From contig NZ_AUHO01000006.1 in the NCBI RefSeq assembly GCF_000423225.1, positions 620,001 to 684,000 of the forward strand: a stretch of DNA of 64,000 bases. Reading direction: 5' to 3'. The position numbers and the translations under genes were made by a program. This document shows positions 56,466 through 64,000 of the stretch, piece by piece. Position 1 is the stretch's first letter. Every line of letters begins with the position of its first letter. The stretch is from Kaistia adipata DSM 17808 (GTDB taxonomy: Bacteria; Pseudomonadota; Alphaproteobacteria; Rhizobiales; Kaistiaceae). The notes beneath the pieces were generated by a model. It saw only the letters and a program-made list of their open reading frames with translations. It did no database searches and was not told the origin of the DNA.

Positions 56466-58223
56466 TCACCGCATCTCTTCGGGCGCATTCACGCCGAGAA
56501 CCAGCAAACCGGATGACAGCACCAGCTTTGTGGCGTGAACAAGGGCAAGCCGAGCCGCAGTCAACTGTGGTTCTTCAGAGTTAATAAAGCGTAATTGCGG
56601 CAGATCCTTACCCCGGTTCCACTGTTGATGGAACTCTGCTGCAAGTTCATGGAGGTAGAAGGCGATGCGATGCGGTTCGTGCGCATCCGCCGCCGATTCG
56701 ATGATTCGCGGGAACTCCGCCAGGCGCCGCTGCAGGCCCAATTCACCCTGATCCTCGAGCAGCGTCAGGTCCGCGGCGGCCAGCGCCGAGGCCGACAGAT
56801 CGAGCGCGGGCAGCTCCTGCGCGGCATTGCGCAGGATCGAAGCCGCGCGGGCGTGGCCGTACTGGACGTAGAAGACCGGGTTGTCCTTCGACTGCTCCGT
56901 CACCTTCTGGAAATCGAAGTCGAGCGGCGCATCGCTCTTGCGATAGAGCATCATGAAGCGGACGGCGTCGCGACCGACTTCCTCGACCACTTCGCGCAGG
57001 GTGATGAAGTCACCAGAGCGCTTCGACATGCGGACCGGCTCGCCGGCGCGGAACAGCTTCACCAGCTGGCAGAGCAGGACATCGACCGAAGCCGTGCCGC
57101 CCGAGATCGCGCGACCGACCGCCTGGAGGCGCTTCACATAGCCACCATGGTCCGCGCCCAGCACGTAGATCATCTGCTGGAAGCCGCGGTCGAACTTGTC
57201 CTTGAAGTAGGCGACGTCGCCGGCGAAGTAGGTGTAGCTGCCATCCGACTTCATCAGCGGCCGATCGATGTCGTCGCCGACATCGGTGGCGCGGAACAGC
57301 AGCTGCTCGCGATCTTCCCAATCCTCGGGAAGCTGGCCCTTCGGCGGCGGCAGCGTGCCGCGATAGACGAAGCCCTTCCTTTCCATGTCGGCGATCGTCG
57401 CGGCGATCTTGTCGCCATCCGGCCCGTTCAGCGAGCGCTCGGAGAAGAAGACGTCGTGATGCACGTTGAGCAGCGCCAGGTCGTCGCGGATCATCACCAT
57501 CATGGCGCTGATCGCGGCGTCGCGGACGATCGGCAGCCACTCCGACTCCGGCATGTCGAGAAGCTTGCGACCATGCACGTCGGCCAGCGCGGCGCCGACC
57601 GGCATCAAGTAGTCGCCGGGATAGAGCCCTTCCGGGATCGCGCCGATCGTCTCCCCGAGCGCCTCGCGATAGCGCAGGAAGGCGGAACGGGCGAGGACGT
57701 CGACCTGACCGCCGGCATCGTTGATGTAGTATTCCTTGGTGACGGAATAGCCGGCCCAGTCGAGCAGGTTGGCGAGCGCGTCGCCGACCACGGCGCCACG
57801 GCAATGGCCGACATGCATCGGGCCGGTCGGATTGGCCGAAACATACTCGACATTGACCTTGCGGCCGCCGCCGTGCCGGCTGCGGCCATAATCCTGGCCC
57901 GCTTCCACCAGCGCCTTCAGCGCGTGGGCGCGATAGGGCGCGGCGAGCGTGAGATTGATGAAGCCGGGACCGGCGACGTCCACCGAGGCGACGTCCTCGT
58001 CGTCGCGCAGCCGGCCGGCAATCGCCTCGGCGAGATCGCGCGGCTTCAGGCCGAGCGGCTTGGCGAGGACCATGGCGGCGTTGGTGGCGAGATCGCCGTG
58101 GGTGGCGTCGCGCGGGGGCTCGACGACGATGCGCGAGAGATCGACCGGGGCGCTCTCGCGCGCGGCCAGGATGACCTCGACGGCGGATGTGACGCGTGCG
58201 GTGAAGTCGCGGAAAATATTCAT
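56466..58223 (-). CDS. argS: Arginyl-tRNA synthetase
   Basis: ArgS charges tRNA-Arg with arginine. The 585-residue class I enzyme has [15 protein letters not shown] (HIGH motif as HVGH), [17 protein letters not shown], and [12 protein letters not shown] (a KMSKS-like loop). The C-terminal anticodon-binding domain ends in the expected short tail ...APEEMR. The ATG at 58223 ([11 protein letters not shown]) is used; a longer reading to 58322 overlaps dgt and is rejected. It is 46 nt downstream of dgt. Confidence 0.97.
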   Translation of the reverse strand: MNIFRDFTARVTSAVEVILAARESAPVDLSRIVVEPPRDATHGDLATNAAMVLAKPLGLKPRDLAEAIAGRLRDDEDVASVDVAGPGFINLTLAAPYRAHALKALVEAGQDYGRSRHGGGRKVNVEYVSANPTGPMHVGHCRGAVVGDALANLLDWAGYSVTKEYYINDAGGQVDVLARSAFLRYREALGETIGAIPEGLYPGDYLMPVGAALADVHGRKLLDMPESEWLPIVRDAAISAMMVMIRDDLALLNVHHDVFFSERSLNGPDGDKIAATIADMERKGFVYRGTLPPPKGQLPEDWEDREQLLFRATDVGDDIDRPLMKSDGSYTYFAGDVAYFKDKFDRGFQQMIYVLGADHGGYVKRLQAVGRAISGGTASVDVLLCQLVKLFRAGEPVRMSKRSGDFITLREVVEEVGRDAVRFMMLYRKSDAPLDFDFQKVTEQSKDNPVFYVQYGHARAASILRNAAQELPALDLSASALAAADLTLLEDQGELGLQRRLAEFPRIIESAADAHEPHRIAFYLHELAAEFHQQWNRGKDLPQLRFINSEEPQLTAARLALVHATKLVLSSGLLVLGVNAPEEMR

Positions 58224-58269
58224 GACGGGATGGCGCCCTTCGGGCTGATTAGAAAACTCTTGTGCGCGC

Positions 58270-59487
58270 CTAACCCAAATCGGGCGAAGCGTCAAACAGG
58301 CGGCGGTGCTCGCGCAGTGCATAGCGGTCCGTCATCCCCGCCAGAAAATCGGCGATGCGACGGGCCCGGCGGTGGGAATCGGAGAAATCGAGCCCACGCC
58401 GCCATTCCGTAGGCAGCGCGTCGGGATCCCGCCAGTATCGTTCGAACAGGCGCTCCACCACACCCTCGGCCGCCGTCATCACCTGCATCACGCGGGGATG
58501 CCTGTAGACGTTGTACCAGAGATGCGTCTTGATCGCCTTGTCGGCGACGGCGAGTTCCTCGGAAAAGGCGATCATCGGCTCGCCGGCATGACGGAGCGCG
58601 TCGGCCGAAGCGGGCCGCGCGGCGTCGAGCCGCCTCAGAGCCTCGCCGATGACGTCCTCGATCATCCGCGTGATCACGCGCCGGACCACCTCGTTGACGA
58701 GGCGCGGCTTTTCCAGGCCCGGATGGCGCGCGTCGATCTCGTCGATGATCTCCTTCAGGAAATCAACCTCGCGCAGGCCGTCGACATGCAGCAGCCCGGC
58801 CCGCAGGCCGTCGTCGATGTCGTGCGCGTCATAGGCGATATCGTCGGCAATCGCGGCCGCCTGGGCCTCGGCCGAGGCGTATGTCGCGAGTTGCAGGTCC
58901 TGCTCCGCGACATAGTCGAGGATCGCAGCCGGCAATGTCTTGCCCGCATAGGAACCGACGCCCCTGCCCTCGTCGTTGAGCAGCGGTCCATTGTGCTTGA
59001 CCAGACCTTCCAGCGCTTCCCAGGAGAGATTGAGACCATCGAACTGCGGATAGCGCCGCTCGAGCTTGGTAACGACCCGCAGGCTCTGCGCGTTGTGGTC
59101 GAAACCGCCATGGTCGCGCATGACACGGTCGAGCGCCCTCTCGCCGGCATGGCCGAAGGGCGTGTGGCCGAGATCGTGCGAGAGCGCGATCGCTTCGGCG
59201 AGGTCCTCGTCGAGACGGAGGGCGCGCGCCAGGGCGCGGGCGATCTGCGCCACCTCGATCGTGTGGGTCAGGCGGGTGCGGTAGTGGTCGCCCTCGTCGA
59301 ACAGGAAGACCTGCGTCTTGTCCTTCAGCCTGCGAAAAGCCGTCGAATGGACGATGCGGTCGCGGTCTCGCTGATAGGGCGTGCGGGTCGGGCTTTCCGG
59401 CTCTGGATAGAGCCGTCCGCGGCTCGTCGCAGGATCGACCGCGAAGACGGCATGCGGCCCGATTCCGAACCCGATCTCGCCCTTCAT
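58270..59487 (-). CDS. dgt: Deoxyguanosinetriphosphate triphosphohydrolase-like protein
   Basis: This 405-residue HD-domain protein has the metal-binding [19 protein letters not shown] and [16 protein letters not shown] (HD motif), with [21 protein letters not shown] before them, all typical of bacterial dGTPase-like dNTP triphosphohydrolases. It begins at 59487 ([15 protein letters not shown]) with GGGGGAG upstream; the start 15 nt earlier is unlikely. The preferred dNTP is not known for alphaproteobacterial members. It is divergent from erpA and upstream of argS. Confidence 0.95.
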   Translation of the reverse strand: MKGEIGFGIGPHAVFAVDPATSRGRLYPEPESPTRTPYQRDRDRIVHSTAFRRLKDKTQVFLFDEGDHYRTRLTHTIEVAQIARALARALRLDEDLAEAIALSHDLGHTPFGHAGERALDRVMRDHGGFDHNAQSLRVVTKLERRYPQFDGLNLSWEALEGLVKHNGPLLNDEGRGVGSYAGKTLPAAILDYVAEQDLQLATYASAEAQAAAIADDIAYDAHDIDDGLRAGLLHVDGLREVDFLKEIIDEIDARHPGLEKPRLVNEVVRRVITRMIEDVIGEALRRLDAARPASADALRHAGEPMIAFSEELAVADKAIKTHLWYNVYRHPRVMQVMTAAEGVVERLFERYWRDPDALPTEWRRGLDFSDSHRRARRIADFLAGMTDRYALREHRRLFDASPDLG

Positions 59488-59523
59488 GCGCCGCTCCCCC
59501 ACTCACCCGCCTCGCCGCGGCGA

Positions 59524-59551
59524 TTGACACCGCCGATCGCATTCCTAACTA
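59524..59551 (+). promoter_or_regulatory. Sigma-70-type promoter for erpA
   Basis: TTGACA (59524-59529) and TAACTA (59546-59551) are separated by 16 nt. The predicted start near 59558 leaves a 40-nt leader before the erpA ATG. Confidence 0.6.
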
Positions 59552-59597
59552 TCGGTAGCGGCCGTCCGCAAGGCGCCCTTCTTACCGAAAGCTGCCC

Positions 59598-59936
59598 ATG
59601 ACCACCGAGACCCTCCAAGTAACCCTGTCCGACCGCGCCGCCAAGCGCATCGCCCGCATCCTGTCCAAGGAGCCGAGCGGCACGGCGCTGCGCGTCAGCG
59701 TTTCGGGCGGCGGCTGCTCGGGCTTCCAGTACGGCTTCGATCTCGATGCGACCCGCGCCGAGGACGACCTCGTGATCCAGAAGGACGGGGCGCTCGTGCT
59801 GATCGACCAGATCTCCCTGCCCTACATGGACGGTTCCGAGATCGACTTCGTCGACGACCTGATCGGCCAGTCGTTCCAGATCCGGAACCCGCACGCCACC
59901 GCGTCCTGCGGCTGCGGCACCAGCTTCGCGATGTAG
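59598..59936 (+). CDS. erpA: Iron-sulfur cluster insertion protein ErpA
   Basis: This A-type carrier delivers iron-sulphur clusters to apoproteins. The 112-residue product has VTLSDRAAKRIARILSKEP, GGGCSGFQYGFDL (first Cys) and the C-terminal ASCGCGTSF with two Cys. It is divergent from dgt and has a clear promoter. Position next to dgt and argS is common in Rhizobiales. Confidence 0.95.
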   Translation: MTTETLQVTLSDRAAKRIARILSKEPSGTALRVSVSGGGCSGFQYGFDLDATRAEDDLVIQKDGALVLIDQISLPYMDGSEIDFVDDLIGQSFQIRNPHATASCGCGTSFAM

Positions 59937-59983
59937 CCGACGCGGCTTCCACACGGAAGCCGCCTGCGCCAACCGATCCGCCT

Positions 59984-61471
59984 TTACTGGAACGCGGTTT
60001 CCGTGAAGCTCCTGAGCTTGCGGGAATGCAGGCGCTCGGGCGCCATGTCGCGCAGCATCTCCATCGCGCGGATGCCGATCTCGAGATGCTGGCCAACCTG
60101 GCGGCGGTAGAAGTCCGAGGCCATGCCAGGCAGCTTCAGTTCGCCGTGCAGCGGCTTGTCGGAGACGCAGAGCAGCGTTCCATAGGGCACGCGGAAGCGG
60201 AAGCCGTTGGCGGCGATCGTCGCCGATTCCATGTCGAGCGCGATGGCACGCGACTGCGAGAAGCGCTGCACCGGCTCGCGGTGGTCGCGCAGCTCCCAGT
60301 TGCGGTTGTCGATCGTCGCCACCGTGCCCGTGCGCATGATCCGCTTCAGGTCATAGCCTTCGAGGCCGGTGACGGCCTCGACGGCGTCCTCGAGCGCCAC
60401 CTGCACCTCGGCGAGCGGCGGGATCGGGATCCAGCTCGGCAGGTCGGCGTCGAGCACGTGGTCCTCGCGGACATAGCCATGCGCCAGCACATAGTCGCCG
60501 AGCGCCTGCGTGTTGCGCAGGCCGGCGCAGTGGCCGAGCATCAGCCAGGCATGCGGCCGCAGCACGGCGATGTGGTCGGTGATCGTCTTGGCGTTGGACG
60601 GGCCGACGCCGATATTGACCATCGTCAGGCCGGCATTGCCGGCGAATTTCAGGTGATAGGCCGGCATCTGCGGCAGGCGCGGCGGCGCTGTGCCCGCGAC
60701 CGGCTCGGTGGCGCCCGCCGGAGTGATGACATTGCCGGGCTCGACGAACGCCTCGTAGCCACCGCCGCCCTCGGCCATCAGCTTGCGGGCGCGGACGCAG
60801 AACTCGTCGATGTAGAATTGGTAGTTGGTGAACAGCACGAAATTCTGGAAGTGCTCGGCATGCGTCGCCGTGTAATGCGCCAGGCGGAACAGCGAATAAT
60901 CGATGCGCGGCGCCGTGAAGGGCGCCAGCGGCAGCGGCACGTCGGGCTGCGGCTCGTAGGTGCCGTTGACGATCGCGTCGTCGGTGACAGCCAGGTCCGG
61001 CACGTCGAACATGTCGCGCAGCGGCCGCTCGATCCGCTCGGCCAGCTGCCCCTCGACATGGACGCCGTTCGGAAAGGCGAAATGCAGCGGGATCGGCAGG
61101 TTCGACGGCCCCACCGTGACCGGCAGGCCGTGATTGCGAACGAGCAGCTTGATCTGTTCCTTCAGATAATTCCGGAACAGGCCCGGCTGCGTCACCGTCG
61201 TCGCGTAGACGCCGGGGCCCGATACATGACCATAGGCCAGGCGCGAATCGATCTTCGCGTAGCTCGTGGTGGTGAAGCGGATCTCGGGATAGGTGGCGCG
61301 GACGCGGCCGACGGGCGGATGGCCCTTCAGGAGCGCGTCGAAGCGTTCGCGCAGATGCGCCGTGTGGAGGTCATAGATCTCCTCGAGCCGCGCGATCGCC
61401 AGATCGGGATCGGTGAACGTCTCGCTGGCAATGGGCTTCGGGAGGTCGAACGGAACGGCATCGATCGGCAT
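59984..61471 (-). CDS. amn: AMP nucleosidase
   Basis: Amn splits AMP to adenine and ribose 5-phosphate. The 495-residue protein has the N-terminal AMP nucleosidase domain (YPEIRFTTTSYAKIDSRLAYGHVSGPGVYATTVTQP) and a nucleoside-phosphorylase-like catalytic domain with GVGPSNAKTITDHIAVLRPHAWLMLGHCAGL and ALDMESATIAANGFRFRVPYGTLLCVSDKPLHGE. The start at 61471 (MPIDAVPFDLPKP) gives the normal N-terminus. It is convergent with erpA and follows the OsmC gene on the same strand. Confidence 0.96.
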   Translation of the reverse strand: MPIDAVPFDLPKPIASETFTDPDLAIARLEEIYDLHTAHLRERFDALLKGHPPVGRVRATYPEIRFTTTSYAKIDSRLAYGHVSGPGVYATTVTQPGLFRNYLKEQIKLLVRNHGLPVTVGPSNLPIPLHFAFPNGVHVEGQLAERIERPLRDMFDVPDLAVTDDAIVNGTYEPQPDVPLPLAPFTAPRIDYSLFRLAHYTATHAEHFQNFVLFTNYQFYIDEFCVRARKLMAEGGGGYEAFVEPGNVITPAGATEPVAGTAPPRLPQMPAYHLKFAGNAGLTMVNIGVGPSNAKTITDHIAVLRPHAWLMLGHCAGLRNTQALGDYVLAHGYVREDHVLDADLPSWIPIPPLAEVQVALEDAVEAVTGLEGYDLKRIMRTGTVATIDNRNWELRDHREPVQRFSQSRAIALDMESATIAANGFRFRVPYGTLLCVSDKPLHGELKLPGMASDFYRRQVGQHLEIGIRAMEMLRDMAPERLHSRKLRSFTETAFQ

Positions 61472-61559
61472 GGCACCCCACTTTCGGGCGCGACTGTCGA
61501 CCAGCCGGCGCATGCGGTCAAGCCGTGCGCCGGCCGATTGCGAAGCGGTCTCGGTGCGA

Positions 61560-61985
61560 TCAGACGAGCTTGGCCTCGAGCGCGATCGGAACGGCCTTCA
61601 GCGCCTTGGAGACGGGGCAGCCTTCCTTGGTGGCGGCGGCGATCTTGTCGAAGGTCGCTTTGTCGATGCCGGGCACCTTCGCCTCGGTAATGAGATCGAT
61701 CTTCGTGATCCCGAAACCACCCTCGACGGGCTCGACCTTGACCTTGGCGGTGGTCGAGACGGATTCGACCGTGAAGCCGGCGCCAGAGAGACTTCCGGAC
61801 AGCGCCATGGAGTAGCAGGCGGCGTGCGCCGCGGCGATCAGCTCCTCCGGATTGGTGCCCTTGCCCTCCTCGAAGCGCGACGAGAAATTGTATTGCCCTT
61901 CCCAGACTCCGTTGCCGACGTGAAGGGTTCCCTTGCCGCTCTTGAGATCCCCTTCCCACTTCGCGTCCGATGTCCTGACCGGCAT
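61560..61985 (-). CDS. OsmC/Ohr family peroxiredoxin-like protein
   Basis: This 141-residue protein has the two conserved Cys of the OsmC/Ohr family: in AHAACYSMALS (about residue 57) and in GCPVSKALKAV near the C-terminus. Such proteins reduce organic hydroperoxides using a lipoyl or thiol donor. NPEELIAAAHAAC is the standard helix lead-in. The EEGKGTNPEEL variant places it with the OsmC-like rather than Ohr subfamily. It may be cotranscribed with amn, 88 nt downstream. Confidence 0.93.
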   Translation of the reverse strand: MPVRTSDAKWEGDLKSGKGTLHVGNGVWEGQYNFSSRFEEGKGTNPEELIAAAHAACYSMALSGSLSGAGFTVESVSTTAKVKVEPVEGGFGITKIDLITEAKVPGIDKATFDKIAAATKEGCPVSKALKAVPIALEAKLV

Positions 61986-62178
61986 TCGAGCCTCCTTGTA
62001 AGGGTTGATGCTCCGGCGGCGCCGGAGACCCTAGAGTTAGGCCGCGCAGGGTCGATCTCCAAGGGGCAGCGGGCGCCGCACGCGCCGTGTGACCGAAGTC
62101 GCGCACCAGATGTGCAAGACGCTCGCGCGCCGAGCCTTGGCGCTGGCAACGCGATGCGGATCGGCTAGTCTGCTCCGC

Positions 62179-62961
62179 ATGAAGATCGCGACCTGGAACA
62201 TCAACGGCGTCAAAGCCCGCATCGACACCGCCCTCGCCTGGCTCAAGGAAGCCTCGCCCGACATCGCCTGCCTGCAGGAGATCAAGTCGGTCGACGAGGG
62301 CTTCCCGACCTCGGCCTTCGAGGATCTCGGCTACAACGTCGCCACCCATGGACAGAAGGGCTTCAACGGCGTCGCCCTGCTCTCCAAGCTGCCGTTCGAC
62401 GAGGTCAATCGCGGCCTGCCCGGCGACGACAACGACGCCCACGCCCGCTTCATCGAGGGCGTGTTCTCGGTGCCGAGCGGCGTGCTGCGCGTGGTGTCGC
62501 TCTACCTGCCGAACGGCAACCCGATCGGCACGGAGAAATTCTCCTACAAGCTGGCCTGGATGGAGCGGCTTCGGAACTGGGCTTCCGAACGGCTGACCTA
62601 TGAAGAGCCGCTCGTGCTCGCCGGCGACTACAACGTCATCGCCGAGCCGCGCGACGCCAGGAACCCGTCGCTCTGGGTGGAGGACGCGCTGTTCCAGCCG
62701 GAGACGCGCCGCGCCTTCCGCGCCATCGAAACGCTCGGCCTGACCGACGCGGTGCGGGCCAGCAGCGACGACGACGACCTCTACACCTTCTGGGATTATC
62801 AGGCCGGCGCCTTCCAGAAGAACAACGGCATCCGCATCGACCACCTGCTGCTGTCGCCGCAGGCGGCCGACCGGCTCGTCTCCGCCGGCATCGACAAGCA
62901 TGTCCGGGGCTGGGACAAGCCTTCGGATCACGTGCCGGTCCATGTGGAGCTTTCGATTTGA
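62179..62961 (+). CDS. xthA: Exodeoxyribonuclease III
   Basis: This 260-residue AP endonuclease/3'-exonuclease acts in base-excision repair. It starts at 62179 (MKIATWNINGVKARI) and has DIACLQEIK (metal-binding Glu), LVLAGDYNVIAEPRDA, FWDYQAGAFQKNNGIRIDHLLLSP (Asp), and the C-terminal KPSDHVPVHVEL (catalytic His). It is longer in the open frame upstream but the family begins here. The last codon overlaps the possible TTG start of the next gene. Confidence 0.96.
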   Translation: MKIATWNINGVKARIDTALAWLKEASPDIACLQEIKSVDEGFPTSAFEDLGYNVATHGQKGFNGVALLSKLPFDEVNRGLPGDDNDAHARFIEGVFSVPSGVLRVVSLYLPNGNPIGTEKFSYKLAWMERLRNWASERLTYEEPLVLAGDYNVIAEPRDARNPSLWVEDALFQPETRRAFRAIETLGLTDAVRASSDDDDLYTFWDYQAGAFQKNNGIRIDHLLLSPQAADRLVSAGIDKHVRGWDKPSDHVPVHVELSI

Positions 62962-62969
62962 GCCAGGTG

Positions 62970-63380
62970 ATGAGCGCGGCGCCGATCACGGGCGGATGCC
63001 TGTGCGGCCGCATCCACTACACGATCGACCGGCCGCCGCAGATCGTCTGCCACTGCCATTGCCGGCTATGCCAGCTGGCGAGCGGCGCGCTGTTCCTGAC
63101 ATGGGCGACCTTCGACGCGGCCGCGTTCACCCTGACCGCGGGCACGCCGACGATCCACGAATCCTCGGCGACCGGCCGGCGGCACTTCTGCGCCGATTGC
63201 GGCACACCACTGATGATGACGACCACGGACGAGCCGCAGAAGATCGACGTGACGCTGGCCTCGCTCGACGAGCCCGACCGCTTTGCCGTCCAGCACAACA
63301 TCTGGGTCGGCAGTCGCCGTGCCGCGAGCAAGGGCTTCGACGCCACGCTGCCCTCGCATCTGGACGAACCGACCGGCTGA
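62970..63380 (+). CDS. GFA family protein (glutathione-dependent formaldehyde-activating / CENP-V fold)
   Basis: This 136-residue zinc protein has the GFA Cys pattern: GGCLCGRIHY, CHCHCRLCQLASGAL, and FCADCGTPLMM. These ligate zinc and are shared with Gfa and CENP-V; glutathione-dependent formaldehyde activity is proven for few members. I prefer the ATG at 62970 (MSAAPITGGCLC); a TTG at 62958, overlapping the xthA stop, would add four residues. It reads on the same strand between xthA and the DUF2332 gene, so the three may be cotranscribed. Confidence 0.9.
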   Translation: MSAAPITGGCLCGRIHYTIDRPPQIVCHCHCRLCQLASGALFLTWATFDAAAFTLTAGTPTIHESSATGRRHFCADCGTPLMMTTTDEPQKIDVTLASLDEPDRFAVQHNIWVGSRRAASKGFDATLPSHLDEPTG

Positions 63381-63390
63381 GGATCGCGGC

Positions 63391-64000
63391 ATGACCGGGA
63401 TGAGCGCCACGCTTCTGAATGCGTTCCGGTTCCAGGCCACCGCGTGCCGCGAACTCGGCTCGCCGTTCACGGCCGAAGTCTGCGCGATCCTCGCCGAACG
63501 GCTCGACGGCACGAGCCGCTTCGGCCGTCGCATTCTCGACTGGCCGGGCGATCCCTTCGCCGACGCGCTGGCGCTTCGCGCCGCCTCCGGGTTCCACGCC
63601 CTGAAACGCGCCGGCCGCGTGCCGGCCCTGCTCGCCGTCTATCCGCCCGTCTCGAACGACACCGACGCGCTCGGCGACGCCATCGCAGCAGCCATCGCGG
63701 CCGAAGATGATTTCCTGCACGACTGGCTCGACAGCCCGCCCCAGACGAATGAGGTCGCCCGCTCGTCGGTGATGCTCGGCGGCGCGCTGCGGCTCGGCGA
63801 GCAGTTCGGGCTACCCTTGGACTGGCACGAGATCGGCGCCAGCATGGGCCTCAATCTCGGCTTCGATCGCTATCGCTACGATCTCGGCGCCGGCCGCTGG
63901 GGCGATCCGAACTCCAGCGTCCCGATCCGCTCGGAATGGCACGGCAAAGGCCCGAACCTCGCCGCGCCGGTCCAGGTCGACCGCCGCGCCGGATGCGACA
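63391..64000 (+). CDS. DUF2332 domain-containing protein (N-terminal part, runs off the right edge)
   Basis: About 203 residues are visible from the ATG at 63391 (or at 63400) to the end of the window without a stop. The stretches FRFQATACRELGSPFTAEVC, DWLDSPPQTNEVARSSVMLGG, and EIGASMGLNLGFDRYRYDLG (the ELGASAGLNLxxDRY hallmark) identify DUF2332. The fold is presumed SAM-methyltransferase-like or nuclease-like in some annotations; I know of no proven activity. It lies 10 nt after the GFA gene. Confidence 0.85.
   Translation, partial: MTGMSATLLNAFRFQATACRELGSPFTAEVCAILAERLDGTSRFGRRILDWPGDPFADALALRAASGFHALKRAGRVPALLAVYPPVSNDTDALGDAIAAAIAAEDDFLHDWLDSPPQTNEVARSSVMLGGALRLGEQFGLPLDWHEIGASMGLNLGFDRYRYDLGAGRWGDPNSSVPIRSEWHGKGPNLAAPVQVDRRAGCD

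Overview
The window is GC-rich chromosomal DNA from an alphaproteobacterium, almost certainly of the order Hyphomicrobiales (Rhizobiales). The evidence is the gene order (queA, two cyclophilins, coaD, gyrA; ssb and uvrA diverging around a GTTC-N7-GTTC LexA box; the long run erpA/dgt-argS-SPOR-nagZ-scpAB-tatABC-serS-surE-pcm-nlpD-DUF815-yajC-secDF), the DUF1127 gene with CCTCCTCCC stem-loops behind it, and the protein sequences themselves. I cannot name the genus with confidence. I see no rRNA, tRNA, CRISPR array, prophage or transposase.

Layout. 1-5.5 kb: housekeeping block on the minus strand (queA, running off the left edge, two peptidyl-prolyl isomerases, coaD, gyrA) with one small exported protein on the plus strand. 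5.6-12.7 kb: accessory genes between gyrA and ssb (a beta-barrel protein, an exported choloylglycine-hydrolase-family amidase, MarC, a CHAD protein, a MOSC protein, mug, an iron-type alcohol dehydrogenase). 12.7-16.7 kb: ssb and uvrA with their SOS box, flanked by two copies of a double-hairpin intergenic repeat. 16.8-18.4 kb: a translationally coupled pair of exported proteins, one with a methionine-rich tail. 18.5-22.3 kb: a complete CUT2-type sugar ABC importer operon. 22.6-34.3 kb: mixed accessory genes (DUF3626, a frameshifted streptomycin-kinase-like gene, LOG, LysE, an AlkZ-like DNA glycosylase, a SulP transporter with a structured leader, VOC proteins, a slipin/NfeD pair, DUF2189, a secreted protein with a possible Cys-His-Asp triad).

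34.5-34.9 kb holds what I consider the most interesting locus: a 50-residue DUF1127 gene followed by three consecutive stem-loops that all present the same 10-nt loop ACCTCCTCCC, an anti-Shine-Dalgarno-like motif. This matches the CcsR/'cuckoo' small-RNA arrangement known from Rhodobacter; the third hairpin doubles as the terminator. 35-38.3 kb: trmFO and a cobalamin-type radical SAM protein of unknown function, followed by short intergenic repeats.

38.6-63 kb is mostly core genome. The minus-strand group yajC-secD-secF runs into two genes homologous to the mitochondrial complex I assembly factors NDUFAF3 and NDUFAF6. Then come DUF815, nlpD-pcm-surE-serS, tatCBA, an orphan ABC ATPase that interrupts the usual tat-scp neighbourhood, scpB-scpA-nagZ, a SPOR-domain cell-division protein, argS and dgt, with divergent erpA, then amn, an OsmC protein, xthA, a GFA-family protein and a DUF2332 protein cut by the right edge. 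Most genes have clear ATG or GTG starts with Shine-Dalgarno sequences; gyrA appears to start with TTG. Promoters and terminators are called by eye from -35/-10 spacing and hairpins, and are correspondingly less certain.
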